From the NCBI RefSeq assembly GCF_002835935.1, contig NZ_PJCF01000006.1:744001-808000 (forward strand): a stretch of 64,000 nucleotides of DNA, read 5' to 3'. Source of the DNA: Paraglaciecola sp. MB-3u-78. GTDB lineage: Bacteria > Pseudomonadota > Gammaproteobacteria > Enterobacterales > Alteromonadaceae. Position 1 is the first letter of the stretch; each line of letters starts with the position of its first letter. The position numbers and the translations under genes are program-made. Below, piece after piece: positions 8,876 through 18,842 of the stretch. The notes under the pieces are model-generated. The model was given only the letters and a program-made list of their open reading frames with translations, was not told the origin of the DNA and searched no databases.

Positions 8876-10057
8876 TCAAACCACTTGCCCAGCGACCCAA
8901 CCACTGCTCCAAGCCCACTGAAAGTTATACCCTCCTAACCAACCCGTTACATCGACAACCTCACCAATAAAATATAATCCCTCAACATCCTTCGCCATCA
9001 TAGTTTTAGATGAGAGTTGATCGGTGTCTACGCCGCCTAATGTGACTTCTGCTGTGCGATAACCTTCGGTGCCATTGGGTTTAAGTCGCCATTGGTGAAA
9101 GGCCTGGACAGCTTGTTCTAGTTGTTTGCCTTGGTATTGTTTAAGCGGTTTATTTTCAATACCTAAATAGGGTAACGCGGCTTGTACATAACGTTTCGGG
9201 TAATGATTAGCCAGTGCTGTACTGAGTTGTACATCTGGCTGGTTTTGTAGCGTTTGTTGTAAATCAGCTAATAGGTCACCATTAGGGAATAAGTCGAATT
9301 CAACTGCTTGGCCCGGCTCCCAGAATGAAGATATTTGTAATACTGCTGGGCCACTTAAACCGCGATGTGTAAATAGAATACTTTCGTTAAAGCTAGTGTT
9401 GTTGCAACTGGCGTTCGCATCTAAGGAAATACCACTTAACTCCGCTAACACTTTTTTATCTTGTTCGTGCAAAGTGAAGGGCACCAATCCTGCCCGTGTA
9501 GGTTTAACATGTAAGCCAAACTGTTCTGCCACTTTGTATCCAAAAGGGCTGGCTCCGAGTTTTGGCATAGACAAGCCGCCTGTGGCTATGACGAGGGATT
9601 CACATTGATACTCACCTTTTGCTGTATCCAGTAAATATCCTGAGTCTGTTTTTTTGATTGACAGTATTTCGCACTGATTGGTCACAGTGACACCTGACTT
9701 ATCGCACTCGGATAACAACATCTTTAAGATATCTTTGGCGCTGTCGTCACAGAATAATTGGCCTAGGGTTTTTTCGTGGTAAGCAATGCCGTATTCGGCC
9801 ACTAAACCAATAAAGTCCCACTGGGTATAACGGCTTAATGCTGACTTACAGAAATGTGGATTGTCGCATAGAAAATTTTCATGACTGGCGTACATGTTAG
9901 TGAAGTTACAGCGACCTCCACCAGACATCAGGATCTTACCCCCTAAACGTTTTGCGTGGTCGAGTACCACCACATTACGGCCACGTTTTCCTGCTTGGGC
10001 TGCGCAAAACAAGCCAGCGGCGCCGGCGCCTAATACAATGACATCTACTTTTTTCAA
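8876..10057 (-). CDS. HI0933/YhiN-family FAD-dependent oxidoreductase
   Basis: 393 residues. The Rossmann dinucleotide fold opens the protein as VIVLGAGAAGLFCAAQAGKR, followed by the family-defining GGKILMSGGGRCNFTN (residues about 41-56). A second glycine motif LVIATGGLSMPKLG and the C-terminal FAD contact GLYFIGEVVDVTGWLGGYN complete the pattern. The physiological reaction of this family is not established. The HEPN-like gene follows 55 bp downstream on the same strand. Confidence 0.88.
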   Translation of the reverse strand: MKKVDVIVLGAGAAGLFCAAQAGKRGRNVVVLDHAKRLGGKILMSGGGRCNFTNMYASHENFLCDNPHFCKSALSRYTQWDFIGLVAEYGIAYHEKTLGQLFCDDSAKDILKMLLSECDKSGVTVTNQCEILSIKKTDSGYLLDTAKGEYQCESLVIATGGLSMPKLGASPFGYKVAEQFGLHVKPTRAGLVPFTLHEQDKKVLAELSGISLDANASCNNTSFNESILFTHRGLSGPAVLQISSFWEPGQAVEFDLFPNGDLLADLQQTLQNQPDVQLSTALANHYPKRYVQAALPYLGIENKPLKQYQGKQLEQAVQAFHQWRLKPNGTEGYRTAEVTLGGVDTDQLSSKTMMAKDVEGLYFIGEVVDVTGWLGGYNFQWAWSSGWVAGQVV

Positions 10058-10265
10058 TTTATCGCCCGTTAGCTACCACACCCTATTTTGAGCGCTGAAT
10101 TATAGGGCATAAACGCATGCTTAATAAGTGCCAGAGTCTAATGCCCTTAAAATATTGTCGTGTTTTACTCAAAATATATGAGATTTAGACAAAATTAGGC
10201 AGCATAAACTTAAACAGTGAAAGGCGTTGAGGGAGTATTCTTTAGTTTGTATATCCACCAGGCCA

Positions 10266-10309
10266 CATTCACCGCATTCACCGCATTCACCGCATTCACC
10301 GCATTCACC
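10266..10309. repeat. 9-bp tandem repeat (CATTCACCG, about 4.9 copies)
   Basis: Four perfect copies and one 8-base copy of CATTCACCG in the 3' intergenic space between the acyl-CoA dehydrogenase operon and the flavoprotein gene. A frame crossing it on the minus strand would encode repeated Ala-Val-Asn, but looks non-genic. Copy number may vary between strains. The remainder of 10058-10485 shows no gene. Confidence 0.85.
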
Positions 10310-10485
10310 TCAGTGGCATTCGATACAGAGAGTAGGAATAACATGCGGCTGAATTGTTTAGCTTGTCTTGAGCGTGATTGAATTTGTCCATAACGAATGA
10401 ATATTCCTATTGCTGTTAAAGCGTTTAGGCCATAGGGCTGCAGGACAGTTTCATCCGTTAAAGACAATTTTTGAAGTATTATTTG

Positions 10486-11607
10486 TTACAAGGATGCAAA
10501 CCGTGTTGTATGCATATCAGTACTGCCAAACAAAAATTGAATAGTGGTCAAACGTTTGAATATATGACCCACATCAAGTTCATCAGTCATACCTATACCA
10601 CCGTGAATTTGTATGGCTTCGCGACCTACTAAACTCGCCGCTTTACCAATACGACTTTTCGCTGCTGATAATGCTTTGCCATCACGTCCATTATTACTAT
10701 CCATTTTTAATGCTGCCATTAACAGGATAGATTTAGCTTGTTGATGTTCTATAAACATATTCACCATTCGGTGTTGAAGTGCTTGAAAAGAACCAATAGT
10801 ACGACCAAATTGTTTACGTGTTTTAGCATATTCTAAGGTACGCTCATGGGCAATTTGCATCGCACCCACGGCTTCGGCGCAGACTGCTAACGTGGCTTTG
10901 TCGATAATATTGTCAATGGCAGGTAAGGCCTTATCTTGCTCGCCTAACAATCCAAGGGTTGGGGTGTTATCAAACCATATGTCTGCAGCTTGGTGACCAT
11001 CTACATTCGCATAACCTTCACGTTTAACGCTTGGGTGATGAGCATCAACCAGAAATAAGCTGATGCCATTGTTGTCATTGGTTTCACCAGAAGTGCGCGC
11101 CGCAACGATTAATGTCTCTGCATGATTGCCATTTAATACTACTGATTTTTCACCTGTAATAAAAAATTCATCATTGGTTTTAACCGCACTACATTTTACG
11201 TTGTTTAAACGATAACGACTTTGTGGCTCTGCATAGGCAAACGCCATTTGTAATTCACCTGCCATGATTTTGGGTAAGTAATCGTCTTTTTGTGCTTGAT
11301 TGCCTGCTAAGGCAATTAACCCACCGGCCATAACGGCAGTGGCAATAAAAGGTTCCACTACCATGCCTTTGCCAAACTCTTCCATAACCAGTGCCAAGTC
11401 GACCATAGACCCTCCTAAGCCGCCGTCTTCTTCGGTAAAGGGCAGCATTAACCAGCCCAGCTCAGCAAATACACTCCAATTTTCTTGACTATAACCTGCT
11501 GTTGATCCAAGTATTTTGCGACGGGTATCAAAATCGTAATCGTTGAGGATAAACCTCGATACACTATCTTGAATCATTTGTTGTTCGCTGCTTAACGAAA
11601 AGTCCAT
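10486..11607 (-). CDS. Acyl-CoA dehydrogenase, small (PimD-like) subunit
   Basis: 373 residues with the three-part acyl-CoA dehydrogenase layout: N-terminal helical domain (MDFSLSSEQQMIQDSVSRF), central beta domain, and C-terminal helical domain with R-KQFGRTIGSFQALQHR and IHGGIGMTDELDVGH. The C-terminal catalytic YEGT block is replaced by FLFGSTDMHTT, and no Glu is apparent at the alternative helix-G position. This suggests a non-catalytic partner of the large-subunit gene 20 bp upstream, as in alpha2beta2 enzymes such as PimCD or FadE26-FadE27. Confidence 0.82.
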   Translation of the reverse strand: MDFSLSSEQQMIQDSVSRFILNDYDFDTRRKILGSTAGYSQENWSVFAELGWLMLPFTEEDGGLGGSMVDLALVMEEFGKGMVVEPFIATAVMAGGLIALAGNQAQKDDYLPKIMAGELQMAFAYAEPQSRYRLNNVKCSAVKTNDEFFITGEKSVVLNGNHAETLIVAARTSGETNDNNGISLFLVDAHHPSVKREGYANVDGHQAADIWFDNTPTLGLLGEQDKALPAIDNIIDKATLAVCAEAVGAMQIAHERTLEYAKTRKQFGRTIGSFQALQHRMVNMFIEHQQAKSILLMAALKMDSNNGRDGKALSAAKSRIGKAASLVGREAIQIHGGIGMTDELDVGHIFKRLTTIQFLFGSTDMHTTRFASL

Positions 11608-11627
11608 AATAAACTCCTAATGCTAAT

Positions 11628-12827
11628 CTAAAGGCCTAAAACGGCTTTGCTGATGATGTTAGTTTGAATTTCGTTACTGCCACCATAAATGGATGTTTTT
11701 CGATTATTAAAGTAGCGTAATGAACTGTTAGTCGCCATATCAGGGCCAATGTGTTGTCCGTCATAGTCATCATGGAATTGCTCAGGAACAAATGGCATGG
11801 AGTAATAACCGGCAGCTTCGACATATAACTCATCGATTGCTTGGATAATTTGGGTGCCGACAATTTTTAAGATTGAAGATTCTGGCCCTGGCGCTTGACC
11901 TGTACTTAAAGCAGAGAGGGTGCGTAATTCGGTATATTCTAGTGCTAATAAATCAATTTCTACATTCGCTATTTTTTGCGCAAAAATAGCGTCGTCAATT
12001 AATTTGTTATCTCCGTCTGGGGATGTCTCAACCAATTCTTTTAATTGTACTAGACGATCTTTAGATATTGCCACGCGTGCGATACCAGTTCGCTCATGGG
12101 TTAACAATACTTTGGCATAGGTCCAGCCTTTGCCTTCTGCTCCGATAAGATTCTCTGCTGGTACCCGCACACCATCAAAATGTACTTCATTCACCTCATG
12201 TCGCCCATCGATGGTAATAATCGGTGATACAGATATTTTAGGGTTGTGCATGTTAATTAATAAGAAACTGATCGCCTCTTGGTTTTTAGCGCTGGGCTCA
12301 CCTGTTCGCACTAGGCAGAATATCCAGTCGGCATATTGTCCTAACGTGGTCCATGTTTTTGTGCCGTTAACCACATATTCATCGCCATCCTTCACCGCAG
12401 TTGTTCTAACGGCTGCAAGGTCAGAACCTGCTCCTGTTTCTGAATATCCCTGACACCACCATACGTTACTGGCCAATATATCCGGTAAAAAACGTTGTTT
12501 TTGCTCTTGTGTACCAAAAGTATAAATAATAGGGGCCACCATTTTTAAGCCAAATGGGATCACATCGGGGCCACCCGCTTTGGCACATTCATTGGCAAAA
12601 ATATATTTTTGGGTGGGTGTCCAACCGGTTCCTCCATGTTCGATTGGCCAATTGGTTGCAGCCCAGCCTTGTTTATGGAGAATTTTTTGCCACTGAATAT
12701 ATTCATCTTTGGATAGATGTAAGGCTTTTTTGGTTTTTGTAGCGATGTCTTTTGGCAATTTTTGTTGTAAAAACTGCTGCACTTCTTGTTGAAAGTTTTT
12801 TTCTTCAGCGGTGAAATTTAAATTCAT
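11628..12827 (-). CDS. Acyl-CoA dehydrogenase, large (PimC-like) subunit
   Basis: 399 residues. Family motifs in order are WPIEHGGTGWTPTQKYIF, WCQGYSETGAGSDLAAVRTT (flavin contact), NGTKTWTTLGQYADWIFC and the C-terminal YGGSNEIQTNIIS. The usual YEGT catalytic Glu is absent, but Glu245 in THERTGIARVAIS sits at the helix-G position that supplies the base in long-chain and isovaleryl-type dehydrogenases. It likely oxidises a CoA thioester to the 2,3-enoyl form with the small subunit encoded next to it. Substrate class (dicarboxylate, branched or steroid side chain) is not visible. Confidence 0.85.
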   Translation of the reverse strand: MNLNFTAEEKNFQQEVQQFLQQKLPKDIATKTKKALHLSKDEYIQWQKILHKQGWAATNWPIEHGGTGWTPTQKYIFANECAKAGGPDVIPFGLKMVAPIIYTFGTQEQKQRFLPDILASNVWWCQGYSETGAGSDLAAVRTTAVKDGDEYVVNGTKTWTTLGQYADWIFCLVRTGEPSAKNQEAISFLLINMHNPKISVSPIITIDGRHEVNEVHFDGVRVPAENLIGAEGKGWTYAKVLLTHERTGIARVAISKDRLVQLKELVETSPDGDNKLIDDAIFAQKIANVEIDLLALEYTELRTLSALSTGQAPGPESSILKIVGTQIIQAIDELYVEAAGYYSMPFVPEQFHDDYDGQHIGPDMATNSSLRYFNNRKTSIYGGSNEIQTNIISKAVLGL

Positions 12828-12872
12828 TGTGCAAACCCTTTGTTTATACTTACTTTATTAAATGTACTTAAT

Positions 12873-14024
12873 CTATTGAATGTCTTTAATCATATTTCTG
12901 GCGATTATCATTTGTTGAATTTGGGTTGTACCTTCGTACAATCTAAATAATCTGACGTCACGATAAAGTCTTTCTACTGCGTAGTCTGAAATGTAGCCAG
13001 CACCACCGTGTATTTGTACGGCTTTGTCAGCAACTCGGCCTACCATTTCTGTGGCAAATAATTTACAGCAAGATGCCTCTGTGGTTATTTTATTGCCTAA
13101 GTCTTTTTGTCTTGCCGCATCAATAACCATACATTTTGCTGCGTAAGCTTCGGCTTTACTATCGGCTAACATGACTTGGATCATTTGGTGTTCTGCAATG
13201 GGTTTACCAAATTGGGTTCTGTCTATTGCGTACCTTAATGCATCGTTAATGAGGCGTTCGGCAATACCTACACTCAAGGCTGAAATATGTAGGCGACCTC
13301 TATCTAATACTTTCATTGACGTGATAAAGCCTTTACCTGGAACACCCCCAATAATACTGTGGGCAGGAACATGACAATTCTCAAAAATCACATCACAGGT
13401 ATGCGAGCCCTGTTGACCCATTTTTTTATCTTTAGGTCCAAGTGAAATGCCAGGAGTAGAAGCGTCGACTATAAAAGCAGATATACCCTTGGCTCCTTTG
13501 ATGGATGGGTCTGTTCTAGCCATCACTGTAAAGGTGCCTGCTCTTGGCGCATTAGTAATATAACGTTTAGTGCCATTGATAATGTATTCGTCGCCTTTCT
13601 TTACTGCGGTCGTTTTTACTGCAGCGGCGTCAGAGCCAACATCTGGCTCGGTTAAACAAAAAGAGCCGATAAGCTCACCTGAAGCATATTTAGGTAAGTA
13701 GGTTTGTTTTTGTGTTTCTGTACCGTCAAATACAATAGCGGCAGATCCGATACCATTGTTAGTGCCAATCAGTGAACGAAAAGCAGGGGATGTTCTGCCT
13801 AACTCCATGGCCACCAGTACTTCTTCTTCCATGGTCAGACCTAGGCCTCCATATTCTTCTGGGATTGTCATACCAAACAAGCCCATATCTTTCATTTCTT
13901 GAACGATATCATCTGGAATGGCATCGTTTTCAGCCACTTCATTTTCGGCAGGGACTAAACGCTCTCTAACGAATTTTGAAATACTGTCTAGAAATTGATT
14001 CAACATTTCTGTGTCTCGAATCAT
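12873..14024 (-). CDS. Acyl-CoA dehydrogenase, medium/short-chain type
   Basis: 383 residues from the ATG at 14024, which has GAGG five to six bases upstream; the ATG at 14036 overlaps that site and is less likely. The dehydrogenase motifs are GLFGMTIPEEYGGLG, CLTEPDVGSDAAAVKT, NGTKRYITNA, DRTQFGKPIAEHQ and VQIHGGAGYISDYAVER. The catalytic base is present as Glu364 in LYEGTTQIQ, so this one should be an active homotetrameric flavoenzyme. It is the first gene of the three-gene operon (gaps 45 and 20 bp) and points to beta-oxidation of an unusual acyl-CoA. Confidence 0.88.
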   Translation of the reverse strand: MIRDTEMLNQFLDSISKFVRERLVPAENEVAENDAIPDDIVQEMKDMGLFGMTIPEEYGGLGLTMEEEVLVAMELGRTSPAFRSLIGTNNGIGSAAIVFDGTETQKQTYLPKYASGELIGSFCLTEPDVGSDAAAVKTTAVKKGDEYIINGTKRYITNAPRAGTFTVMARTDPSIKGAKGISAFIVDASTPGISLGPKDKKMGQQGSHTCDVIFENCHVPAHSIIGGVPGKGFITSMKVLDRGRLHISALSVGIAERLINDALRYAIDRTQFGKPIAEHQMIQVMLADSKAEAYAAKCMVIDAARQKDLGNKITTEASCCKLFATEMVGRVADKAVQIHGGAGYISDYAVERLYRDVRLFRLYEGTTQIQQMIIARNMIKDIQ

Positions 14025-14036
14025 TTTAATCCTCAT

Positions 14037-14566
14037 TCAATATGGATTCTATTCCGCACAGTGGAACAGAAAACTCGCAAGGTATCAAGGCGTAATTTTA
14101 ATTAATCCCACTAGACTCGCCGCTTGGCTGATCTGGCTCGGTCTCATTGTTTTACCTTGGATTATGTTAACTAACCTAAGTCCTGAAAATTCAATGGAAC
14201 TAATGCATCAAAAATAGCTTGAATATTCCGCTAGGCAGAACTAGTATCCTTCCAATTGTTGTAATGATGTGTTTATTTGTTAACTGTGTTTGAAATTTGT
14301 AATTTATATGTAAATGCAGGTTTTTTGCGGAATATGAAGTCAAGATAATAAATCACAATGGGTTGTGGCTTATATGGATGAGTAACCTGTGGATTAGGTC
14401 ATTTCATGCTTTTTTTTGACCAAATATCTGGCTCTAGATACAACCAAAACGTTGCAGCAGATTTAGCACAGCCACCTAATCATTAGTTGTGCGAATGGGT
14501 TTTCAAACATCCGTTAATCGAAAGTATTTTAAACATAATAAAAAAATGCCAAAAAAGAGGAAACAC
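14037..14566. other. Divergent intergenic region, acyl-CoA dehydrogenase operon and TonB receptor
   Basis: About 540 bp that must hold both promoters. A 68-codon plus-strand frame (14011-14217) with a hydrophobic centre overlaps the acyl-CoA dehydrogenase start region and is not convincing as a gene. No clear operator palindrome was found. Confidence 0.5.
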
Positions 14567-17181
14567 ATGAGACATACAGATTTAAAACGAAATTCCATCA
14601 ACATTGCGATTAGCGCGGTGCTTGGATTAATGGGCAGCAGTGCAGTCTATGCTCAAGAAAGTCAGGATGCTGGAGAAAAACAAATTGAGAAAATTCGGGT
14701 AATTGGTTCTCATTTAAAAGGCACTGCAATGGAAACCTCAGCGCCAGTACAAACTATTGGCAGAGTAGACCTAGAAAAGATTGGTTCCCCCTCTATTGTT
14801 GAAATGACACAGAAATTATCAATCAGCTCTGGTATCCAAGGTAATTCAAATCAGTATGGCTCTAATGGCACTGAAGGGACGTCTAATATCAACTTAAGAG
14901 GGCTAGGAGCGGGTCGTACCTTAGTGTTAATTAATGGTAAAAGACACACATTCAATCCTTACCCTATAGTCGACCAACAGATGCTTTACGTTAACACCCA
15001 AGATATTCCTTCTATGGCGGTGAAACGGATCGACATGTTAAAAGAAGGCGCTGCGGCCATATATGGTTCTGACGCAGTGGCTGGTGTGGTTAACTTTGCA
15101 ACACGAGGCGACTTTGAAGGTTTAGAAGTTAAAGCGGATTATAAAAGTTTACAAGATAGTGATGGCGATTACGGTTTAGGTTTTATTTGGGGTCTAGGGA
15201 ATGATGATACTCACTGGGTAACCTCTGTTAGCTATGACAAAACGAATACCATACTCACAAAAGATAAAGATTGGGCGGTATTAGATTATGCCACTAACCC
15301 TCAGGGTGGTTGGTCATCAATCGGTAATCCCCCGTCAATATTTAACGCGGCTTGGCTGAGCGATAGCTCACAGCCGAAATACTATATGGATCCTGGATGT
15401 GAATTATTAGGCGGTACGGTAGCGGGTTTATGTAAATTCCAATATACGCCATTCTCAGCATTAAATGATGGTGATACTCATCTAAAAGCATTTAGTGAAT
15501 TAAGCCACGAATTTGAAAATGACGTATATCTACATGTTGAAGTGTTGTATTCAGAGACTGAGGTACCCACTACTTATGGGTCACCTTCTTATCCTCCACA
15601 AAAACTAGTCGATTTTTCAGATCGTTATGTACCGACTTATCATCCCGCATGGCAAGATTTATTAGTGAGCAATCCTGAATTTGCTAGTGCTCCCCATCCA
15701 ACCTTAGATCGTGTCGCATATATTGGTCGAACTGTGGGTGTGGAAGGTCCCTCTAGTGAAGGTGGCTTAAAGTATAAAACGTATCGCATTGCAGCAGACT
15801 TAGAAGGGTCATTTGATAATGGCTATAACTGGGAATCAGGCTTTGCTTATTCAAACTCAAAACTCGATTATGCAAGTAACCCCGATACACAAATAGTGAC
15901 ATTGAAGAATGCCTTATTAGGTTTTGGTGGTGATAATTGTGATAGGGATGCAGGTTTACCGGGTGAAAATGGCTGTTTGTTCTTTAACCCGTTTTCTAAT
16001 GGTATTGAAACCTCTGCTACTAACGGTGTGACAAACCCAAACTTCAAACCTGAACTTGCTAACAGTCAAGAGGTATTAGATTACGTTTCGGGAGTACGAA
16101 CCTCACAAAAAGCAACGGAGCTATTTGTGCTTGATGGTTTAGTATCAGGTGACTTAGGTTTTGAATTAGACGGGGGTCTTGCCGCGTTTGCAGTAGGTGC
16201 ACAGTATCGCCATGAAACGTTCACCAATGAAGTGAATGATCTTGGAAATTTAGCCATAAACCCATGTCCAGTAATGGGCGCAACAGACTGTGCCAACCCT
16301 ACCGGTGTGTTTCACTTTCGTAGTGGTGAGCTGAACCAAGATTCTTCTCAAGGGATCTATGCCGTATTTGGAGAAGTGGCCTTACCCGTATCAGATGATC
16401 TAAATATGCAAGTGGCATTACGTTATGAAAATTATGGCGGTGATGTAGGCTCTACCGTAGACCCAAAAATATCAGCGCAATATACCCTTAATGATAACTT
16501 TTCATTACGAGGCTCTGCGAGTACCACATTTAGAGGACCCACACTCAATCAACTAGAAGGCAGTAATACCACCCTTTCTTATGTGGGGGCGCCTGCCGCG
16601 TTTAAAGCAGTGGATACGCAAGGCAATGGTGCCTTGGCGCCTGAATCTGCCGTAGCACTCAATTTTGGCATTATCGGTGAATTTTTTGATGACCGTTTAT
16701 TTACCACCATAGATTTTTGGTCATTTGATTTAAGTGATCCCATTATTGTAGAAAACTATAATGCGGTATTAGCAGCTGCAGTGGCAGGTAATGCAGATTA
16801 TATTGCTCAGGTGCAATGGACAACACCTGGTGACGCAAAAACAGTCGAACGTATTGAAACTAACATCATCAACGGATCGGATGTAAAAACCAGTGGTGTT
16901 GACGTGCAATTACGCTTAAATGTGACTGACTACTGGACCCTAAACGTCAATGGAACTTACACATCTGAATACGAAGTCACAGGGGATGCTTTGTCTGATA
17001 CTTTTGATGCGGCGGGTTACCTGAATACGACTAACTCTAATCGTCCCATACCAAAGTTAAAAGCCACTATGGTCAATAGCTTCGATTTCGGCAATCACAA
17101 TGTTAGCTTAGCCACTTATTACGTCAGTGATTATAAAGATGAGAGAGAAGTGACGTGGTCAACCTAATACGACCACCTTAG

Positions 17182-18060
17182 TTAAGCTACTTTTTGTAAT
17201 TCATTGTTTTCTCTTTCAAAGTCATTAGGACTTTGGTAATCCAAGTACGAATGAAGTCTATGGCTGTTGTACCACATGGTCATGTAATTCAATATATCTT
17301 GTTGGGCGCTAAATCGTGTTGAGTAATTGCGCCAATGCACCCGCTCTTGTTTTAGGCTTCCAAAGAAACTTTCTGCTACAGCATTGTCCCAGCAACATCC
17401 TTTTTTACTCATGCTCCCTACAAAACCATATGTCTTTATAAGGCGTCGATAAGCTTTGCTGGCGTACTGTACGCCTTGATCTGAATGCACAATCAATCCT
17501 GCTTTCGGTTGTCGTTGCCATATCGCCATGGTTAATGCGTCACAGACTAAACTGGCCTTCATTCTTGAACTCATACTCCAACCCACGACTTTGCGTGAAT
17601 ATAAATCAATCACCACAGCTAAATACAACCAGCCTTCTGATGTCCAAACGTAGGTGATATCTTGCACATAAGCTTGGTCAGGCTTTTGTGCTACAAAGTC
17701 TTGCTTAAGTACATTGTCATAAATAGGCTTTTTATGGTCACTGTTGGTGGTGGCTTTATATTTCTTTTTATACCGCACCCACACGCCTGCTTCTTTCATC
17801 AATTGGGCTGTTTTCCTGCGACTCACAGGAAAGCTCAGCGCATTCAATACTTTTTGAATGCGTCGTTCGCCATAGGTATTATCGCTGAACTTGGCGATAT
17901 CCTTTACCCATTCCAGCATCTCTTGATGCGTTAGATCATCAGGTTTATTCGTTTGACGCTTCTGATAACTGTAATAATTGTTACTTTGTACACCGAGCAG
18001 CCTGCACATTAAGCGCACAGGCCAGGTCTTCTTATATCGGGTAATAAACGAATACTTCAC
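17182..18060 (-). CDS. IS3-family transposase OrfB (rve integrase core)
   Basis: 292 residues. An N-terminal HTH_21-like region (YGERRIQKVLNALSFPVSRR) precedes the integrase core with the DDE residues: VQDITYVWTSEGWLYLAVVI (first Asp), IVHSDQGVQYASKAYR (second Asp) and DNAVAESFFGSLKQE (Glu). The GTG start overlaps the TGA stop of orfA (GTGA), so translation is probably coupled, or a fusion arises by frameshifting as in other IS3 members. The stop codon lies inside the left inverted repeat. Confidence 0.93.
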   Translation of the reverse strand: MKYSFITRYKKTWPVRLMCRLLGVQSNNYYSYQKRQTNKPDDLTHQEMLEWVKDIAKFSDNTYGERRIQKVLNALSFPVSRRKTAQLMKEAGVWVRYKKKYKATTNSDHKKPIYDNVLKQDFVAQKPDQAYVQDITYVWTSEGWLYLAVVIDLYSRKVVGWSMSSRMKASLVCDALTMAIWQRQPKAGLIVHSDQGVQYASKAYRRLIKTYGFVGSMSKKGCCWDNAVAESFFGSLKQERVHWRNYSTRFSAQQDILNYMTMWYNSHRLHSYLDYQSPNDFERENNELQKVA

Positions 18061-18350
18061 TTCGTTTCTTTGGCAAAGAAGACCGTCGCTTTTTTTAATA
18101 TTTCACGCTCCATTTCGAGACGCTTGACTTGCCCCTTCAAGCTGCGGATTTCGGCTTGTTCGGGTGTCAGGGTGCCGTTACCTCGAAAAGCATGACCATC
18201 ATCGTCTTCGGCCTCTTTGAGCCAACGACCGAGTATCTGAGGACTGAGGCCTAAATTCCTAGCGGCCTCGACTCGACTGTATTTTTGCTCTACCACCAAT
18301 GCGATGGCATCCAATTTAAATTCTTTTGAGTATTTCTTACGTGCTGTCAT
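18057..18350 (-). CDS. IS3-family OrfA (helix-turn-helix)
   Basis: 97 residues. The HTH_Tnp_1 domain reads KYSKEFKLDAIALVVEQKYS then VEAARNLGLSPQILGRWLKE, followed by a C-terminal leucine-zipper-like helix (IRSLKGQVKRLEMEREILKK). It binds IS ends and, fused to OrfB by frameshifting, usually forms the active transposase. It is the first gene of the element, 64 bp inside the right end. Confidence 0.92.
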   Translation of the reverse strand: MTARKKYSKEFKLDAIALVVEQKYSRVEAARNLGLSPQILGRWLKEAEDDDGHAFRGNGTLTPEQAEIRSLKGQVKRLEMEREILKKATVFFAKETK

Positions 18351-18656
18351 TATCTATCTCCAGTTAAGCTTATTATGTCTTAACTGAGGTAGTCGGATCT
18401 AGTTAACCACGTCAAAGCGTTGTTTACGGCTAACAGTAAAGGGAAAGTCATTGATAGCCAGATACAGTTAGATTTAAGCTATAACTATCGCTTTAATGAA
18501 GGTCTAACCAATGTCAATTTCACAATCAGTAATTTAACGGATGAAGAGCCACCCTTTGCCCGTTTAGATTTAAACTATGACCCTTTTACACATAATCCTT
18601 TAGGCCGTACCTTTAAGTTAGGTGTGGTGCATAAATTTGCTGAATAAAGTCTAAGA

Positions 18657-18690
18657 TAAAATCCGATGACTTTAATCATCGGATTTTTTT
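18657..18690 (+). terminator. Rho-independent terminator after the receptor
   Basis: AAAATCCGATGA, a six-base loop, then TCATCGGATTTTTTT: a stem of about ten base pairs followed by T residues, just after the receptor stop at 18647. Confidence 0.85.
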
Positions 18691-18842
18691 GTTTTTTTAG
18701 TCAGTATTTCTCTATTTATATACCACTGAGCTGTGTAATCGAATTAATATTTGAAACTGAGTATGCAATTTCAGTCATCAGGGGTTAATTTAACTAAGCA
18801 CATTTTAACGTCAAAATTTTCAAACTTCCTCCCATCAAAAAT

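Larger units (their letters stand above)
17151..18414. mobile_element. IS3-family insertion sequence, complete
   Basis: 1264 bp with 36-bp terminal inverted repeats, 29 of 36 identical: both begin TGACGTGGT and end their repeat with AGTTAAG. The flanks carry a 3-bp direct repeat AAG (17148-17150 and 18415-18417), a usual IS3 duplication. Removal of the element and one AAG restores the receptor frame, which confirms the ends. It contains orfA and orfB on the minus strand, both intact. Confidence 0.93.
14567..18647 (+). pseudogene. TonB-dependent outer-membrane receptor interrupted by an IS3 element
   Basis: The start is the ATG at 14567 (GAGGAA six bases upstream); a signal peptide ends SSAVYAQ. 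The TonB-box-like IEKIRVIGSH and plug domain (GLGAGRTLVLINGKRH, YGSDAVAGVVNFATRG) are followed by beta-barrel strands. The first part ends at 17150 where the IS begins. The rest, from 18418, encodes LFTANSKGKVIDSQIQLDLS and the final strands. Joining 14567-17150 to 18418-18647 gives 937 residues in one frame. As it stands the product lacks the last strands of the barrel, so it is probably non-functional. Ligand unknown. Confidence 0.9.

Noticed and set aside
10210-10467. 85-codon minus-strand frame across the 9-bp repeat
   Set aside because: Product is largely repeated Ala-Val-Asn with no ribosome site or family resemblance; explained by the tandem repeat keeping frame.
14011-14217. 68-codon plus-strand frame with a hydrophobic segment in the divergent promoter region
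   Set aside because: It overlaps the start and ribosome site of the acyl-CoA dehydrogenase on the other strand and has no recognisable relatives or good ribosome site.
17153-18410. IS3 ends placed at TAATACG and GGATCTA with a GTYAACC target duplication
   Set aside because: That placement leaves the receptor out of frame. Extending both ends to TGACGTGGT gives longer matching ends, a perfect AAG duplication and an intact frame.
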